Assembly (NCBI GenBank): GCA_014898415.1 | Contig: RCTD01000023.1 | Coordinates: 496,001 to 560,000, forward strand | Reading direction: 5' to 3' | Length of the DNA stretch: 64,000 nt | Source: Stromatinia cepivora | Lineage: Eukaryota; Ascomycota; Leotiomycetes; Helotiales; Sclerotiniaceae | Part shown: positions 59,739 through 64,000 of the stretch, in pieces | Layout of the letters: the number at the start of each line of letters is the position of its first letter | Position numbering within the stretch: position 1 is the first letter of the stretch | Position numbers and translations under genes: made by a program | The notes under the pieces: generated by a model | The model's database searches: none | What the model was told of the DNA's origin: nothing | The model's input: the letters and a program-made list of their open reading frames with translations, nothing else

Positions 59739-61608
59739 ACGGCGCTAGAGTGGTTAGATATCATGTATTGACTTGATGAAACAAGATAGCACTTGTGCAT
59801 TATTGTCATATTATCAGAACATCAAGACTTCATGTTGTACCCATTACCTTTGGTCTTTGCCAAGACCTGGAATAGGGGGTTCAGTATTCATACTGAATAT
59901 CAAAGGTGAGGAACTACGCTCTTAGCTGGCGGGACATTGTACTTTGATGGTAGCCGAGGTGGGCTGTCTTGAAGCAAGCGCTCTTTTCATATCCGAATGA
60001 GAGAAAAATTAGCCAATGTATTTGTTTGTAATCACTGCATGATGAGATCAAGCGAACTCTCCCCTAATCGTCTGAGATCGCAACTTATTCCCGCGTCTAC
60101 CAATTTCTGGATCTATTTGTCTTGGGCGGATGAGAGGAACTGGAATTTGTGATCATAATTATTTACACTATTGTGGTGTTCGAGCGTCCCCTGCGAGTGA
60201 AAAGTCCCAATTCCGACAGTCCAGGCCAAATGCATATTCAGATAACAGGTGATTGCCCTCTGTTCACGAGAATTAGAGTCTCCAACCATTATTTCTAGCA
60301 AGCTGCTCCAAATCTCTCACGCTCATCGACATGCTCCCATGACTGAAGCTCTCACAAATTCAACTGAAAAGATATGCCACCCCGCCTCCAACACCTCTAT
60401 CACAAAATCCTCCCTATCCCAGAAAATTCTGACCGCCGCCGCCTCCGTATCCCTCCATCTTCCTCATTTTATCATCCCATAGTTTGTAAATGTTATCACT
60501 TTCATCATTTCCCATAGCTTATCAGTCTGCCTGTTCAGGAGCTCCGCCATGTTTTCGCAGAGAAGAAATCCGGCTTCGAAAAATACTGGTCTTCTCTCTA
60601 GCATATGGGTGCTAGCGTTGAACACGGTAGGCGAAGGGAGATGTGCGATGTGCGATGTGCGATGTGCGATGTGAAAGAACTTTGCAGCGGCTAGGTGATG
60701 CAGCGTGTGAACCTTGTATTTATGAGCAAAGATGTGTATTTTCGTGTTGAAAAGTAGACGTGAGTCGTCAAGGTTGCTGGCACAAGGGAAAAAAATTCTG
60801 CGCTTGAGGAGGTCCTAACGGGGCAGGTAGTGTATGTGTAGGCCTGTTCGGATTGGAGTAGTTGTCTGCAGGGTCATCGTTGTATTCGAAAGAATAGATG
60901 TACAGGAGTATTGTTTCTTCAATGAATAGATCTTTATCGGTTGTATCGAATTATCTTCAATTCTTTCCAAAATCGTATTATCTTGGATTATTTTTATTTA
61001 TAAAGATCTTAGAATGAACAATATTATTGTATTATATACAAATAGAATTTTGTATTTGTATTTCAATATAATATTATTGTATTTTCCTTTGTAATAAAAT
61101 CTTATAAATTAATTAGTGTAAAGAAATCGAATTGTTCGATTTGTTTGAACTTTATTTAAGAATCTATTATTTGATATAGATTCATAATTGTTGATATAGA
61201 TTAAACATTATTTTGTTGATTTGTAATAGATTGTATTTATATTAGGAATAATATATAGATTTGATTTTTTTAGAACTCTTATTTCTCTTATTGTATCAAA
61301 GTATATCATAGATTATTGGATAAAGTAAGTATTTATATCTTTATATTATTGTTTTTATATTAATTTCATTATTTAATATATTTGAATTTTGTAAATGATT
61401 TTATGATATATAATTCGTATACTTTAGAATGGAAAATGTTTTCTTTTTGTAGAGAAAGAACATAATTACAATGGTAATTGGTTCAATTGCAATTATAATA
61501 ATTATCATCAGAAAAGAAAGACAGATTTGTATTAATTATAAAGGTATAGTCATGTAATCATTCAGTCTATAATGATAAAGCTATACCAATTACCATCCGT
61601 AAAATTCA
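59739..61608. other. Gene-free spacer, AT-rich in its second half
   Basis: Contains a 7-bp tandem repeat (GATGTGC, about 4.5 copies, near 60638-60672). An abruptly AT-rich segment at 60940-61560 looks like an old RIP-affected repeat but keeps no recognisable ends or coding trace. Confidence 0.45.
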
Positions 61609-62940
61609 TCACATCCACGAAATTGATTGAAGAATGGCAGTGGCAATATCACCTCTCTCCTCGCACAATTGGGTAAAGTCCTCCCTCGCTAGAAGTTGTT
61701 TCGGATGCCTACTAGCCATCTCCACGGCGGAGTTTCGAAGACAATCGCCTCCAGAAATTTCCGGTGTACCATCGAAGATAAGTTCAATACTTTCCACAAA
61801 GTAAGAAGAGTCCCAGCAAGTCTTTGAGATAGTGAAGTACCTCTCACGAGCAAGTATCTTTAATGGTTGGATGCCATATTTCTCGGCCATGATGTATACC
61901 TTTGCATGCTTGATCAAATCCTCCGCGTGAAACTCGATGGAACTCAAACCAATACTTGACCAATCAAATTTGCCTTCCGAGCTTTGAACTGGAGCGTTTC
62001 CTGTGTCTATATTTCCACCCGAAACATGTGCTGTAGATCCAGTTGCAGTTTCGGGAGTAGAAGGAAAAGTAACTGGGCCAAAAATGTTCGATGTGAATGT
62101 CGTAGATCCCGCTGCAGTTGCAGAAGGAGGAGGTAAATTAACTGGACCAAACAAGTTCGCTCTCGATGTTGTAGATCCAGCTGTGGCTGTAGAAGTGTTA
62201 GTAGGATCAACTTCGCAATAAGGATCAAATATCGATGGTCTGGCTTCAGTTCTGGGTGTATTGTCGAATATATTGTGCTCGCTATCTCTGGGTGCTTGTG
62301 GAGGTGCGAACATAGAAGCGCCGTTGGAGCTTGAAAACATGCCAGCCGCTGGTTCGAAAAGGTTTTTCGGACCATTCGTTGTAGTATTTGTATTTGACGG
62401 GGTATGCAAGCGTGGTGAAAGAAGTTTGAATAACGGTTCGCCGAATAATAAAGCATATGATTCAGCGATAGATGTTGCGCCTCCTTTCGACATCTCCGGC
62501 GCAGTAAGTTTGTTCATTCGTGCGAGTGTCTTATAGGTGCCAACATAAAGGAACTTAATCATATATTCCACAATCTCCGGTTCGTCTTCCTCGAAGTTAA
62601 TGACGCCCGTAGTAGCTTCCTAAATCTTGACATCAGCATGAACGAAACACTTATCGTCATTTTGCATTCAAACTACCTTAAATTCATGGTCTATGGCCGC
62701 AGCAAGAGGCTTTGATTGAGGGCAAACAATTGCCCGATGAACCTTGAATTCCTTTCCTTGACATTTGATGGTGAGATCTGAGTATTTTCCGATAGAGTAT
62801 AACCTGTGAATGTTCAATATTATTTCATGGAATGAAGTTGGACATCATACTTACTGCGAGATAAACTTCGGATGCGCTTGCTGAAACAGAGGCAATGCCT
62901 CTTCAGAATAGGCTTGCTTGGATGCCTCTGTGAAGGCCAT
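61609..62940 (-). CDS. BTB/POZ-domain protein
   Basis: Minus-strand exons 62940-62855, 62803-62677 and 62619-61609 join to 407 residues. The BTB fold is seen in LYSIGKYSDLTIKCQGKEFK, VHRAIVCPQSKPLAAAIDHE and EPEIVEYMIKFLYVGTY, with D, H and Y at the usual places. A long Ser/Thr/Pro/Asn-rich insert with repeated LFGPV/IFGPV units separates the first half from a second helical part (EDLIKHAKVYIMAEKYGIQP, LKILARERY), the usual end of fungal BTB proteins. BTB proteins often act as Cul3 adaptors or dimerisers. The target is unknown. Confidence 0.85.
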
Positions 62941-64000
62941 GACGTTTTTTGAAGACGTAATGATGGTTTGCGATGTTGTGTTTTGTTTATTGTTGATGAT
63001 TGTAATTTGACAGACTTTGTCAATTTTAATAGTATAAGAGAGTTTCAGTGTCTTTCCAAACTGGGATTCTATTCACTTTGTTCCAAATAGAATTAACCCG
63101 ATGATTAAGCCGTATTGGGAACTTCACGTCTAGCATAACATGACTTACCCGTGATTACCCTCAGCTTTCATCTTCCTCATTGACCACTCATTACATTACA
63201 ATGTTTGAGTTTTTTATAGTAGTAGAATAATATATCATACTCACTATTGTGAGGTCTCAATAGTAATCAATATGCTTAACTTGCGCCCACTTTAACCGCT
63301 GTCAACTCTGTTGTCTCATCTACGAAAAACGAGACATATTTCTGACCTCAAACTCCAAGTATCTGGCAAAGTGCGGCTGTACCAGACAGTAGGTAGCCAG
63401 GGAAGGTCATTTTCAGATGAAAAGGGTGATGCAAAACGTAGTCTCCACAAAAACGACTCCCAAAATTGTAGTAAAATTTGACCGCCAACCAGAACCCTTT
63501 CAAATTCATCCCAATTCAAAATCACTTGCAGAACATTCGCCACTGCTCCTCTTCACTCTCCCTTAGGCCCCATAGAAAAACCTTCCAAAACGGCAAAACT
63601 CTAGGCGCGACGCCTTGAAGTCCCAATGAACCACACCAGTATACGCACGAAGTTATACACTGTGTCACTGTCCGATCGAAGCCCTGCCAATTGCAAGTAG
63701 AGAGGCGGACAAACATTCTCGGGAATGATGAACTCTACCGCTGCGCCATCGAGACGTTGGGGGTGCTTAATGTTTGCTGTCTTATTTAGGAATATATATG
63801 GAATCGCTTAAACTTGGAGGCCGGCTACTACTGGCATCATTATCTTCGAGTTGGTCACATGTTATGTTAAGTGCCTGTGACATTCAAGTTCCAGCTCAGT
63901 TTCAAGTCCAGTATGCTCCAGGCTTTTGACAGATCCCATTTTACCCTCTTTGTTCATATTGGACTTGTAAAAGTATCTTGTCGTTCGGCGTAGTTCTCAT
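62941..64000. other. Right end of window, no gene seen
   Basis: Upstream region of the BTB gene and about 0.9 kb of further sequence. A tRNA-like D-arm piece lies at 63730-63757 on the minus strand but cannot be completed. No other feature is recognised. Confidence 0.45.

Noticed and set aside
60249..60482. 77-residue frame and following sequence
   Set aside because: No motif, and composition is not distinct from flanking spacer.
63522..63760. tRNA-like piece on the minus strand (GATGGCGCAGCGGTAGAG)
   Set aside because: The D-stem does not pair well, and no matching acceptor or T arm follows at a workable distance.

Overview
This window is nuclear DNA from a filamentous ascomycete (Pezizomycotina). 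A leotiomycete of the Botrytis/Sclerotinia type fits best, but that is inference from gene content and style, not a match I could run. The signs are: genes split by 45-70 nt introns with GT..AG ends and CTAAC-like branch points, CT-rich leaders, fungus-specific families (Zn2Cys6 regulator, 2EXR protein, NRPS-like reductase relic), and an AT-rich retrotransposon whose two LTRs differ only by transitions, the mark of repeat-induced point mutation (RIP).

Layout. 1-13.1 kb is a dense housekeeping block: MCM5 (3' end cut by the window edge), VPS54, XRN1 and HAT2. 13.1-36.9 kb is gene-poor. It holds a Zn2Cys6 transcription factor (18.6-21.6 kb), a relic of an NRPS-like gene (24.8-25.8 kb), a small secreted-protein gene (26.8 kb), a 90-residue protein gene (29.5 kb), two intron-bearing tRNA-Glu genes (30.7 and 32.8 kb), a PIF/Harbinger-like MITE (14.8 kb), a hAT-like MITE (28.1 kb) and a diverged 217-bp repeat pair (23.0-23.8 kb). 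An F-box protein gene lies at 36.9-38.7 kb. A complete but dead Ty3/gypsy-type LTR element (38,967-45,585; 112-bp LTRs; 5-bp target duplication) sits just upstream of its start. 45.6-52.5 kb is again sparse (2EXR protein, hotdog thioesterase). 52.5-59.7 kb is a second dense block: condensin CAP-G subunit, mitochondrial-type cysteine synthase, a conserved protein of unknown function, and mitoribosomal protein bL19m. A BTB/POZ gene lies at 61.6-62.9 kb.

How the genes relate. There are no operons; most neighbours are unrelated. MCM5/VPS54, XRN1/HAT2, condensin/cysteine synthase, and the unknown protein/bL19m are head-to-head pairs sharing short upstream regions. MCM5 and the condensin gene, both cell-cycle genes, each carry an ACGCGT (MCB-like) hexamer within about 165 bp of the start.

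Three genes (condensin, cysteine synthase, secreted protein) look as if one base has slipped, each in or beside a short base run, so small indels in this sequence are a real possibility. I found no CRISPR array and no intact biosynthetic cluster. I did not find a system I would call undescribed; the best leads are the two MITEs, the NRPS-like relic and the intron-bearing tRNA pair.
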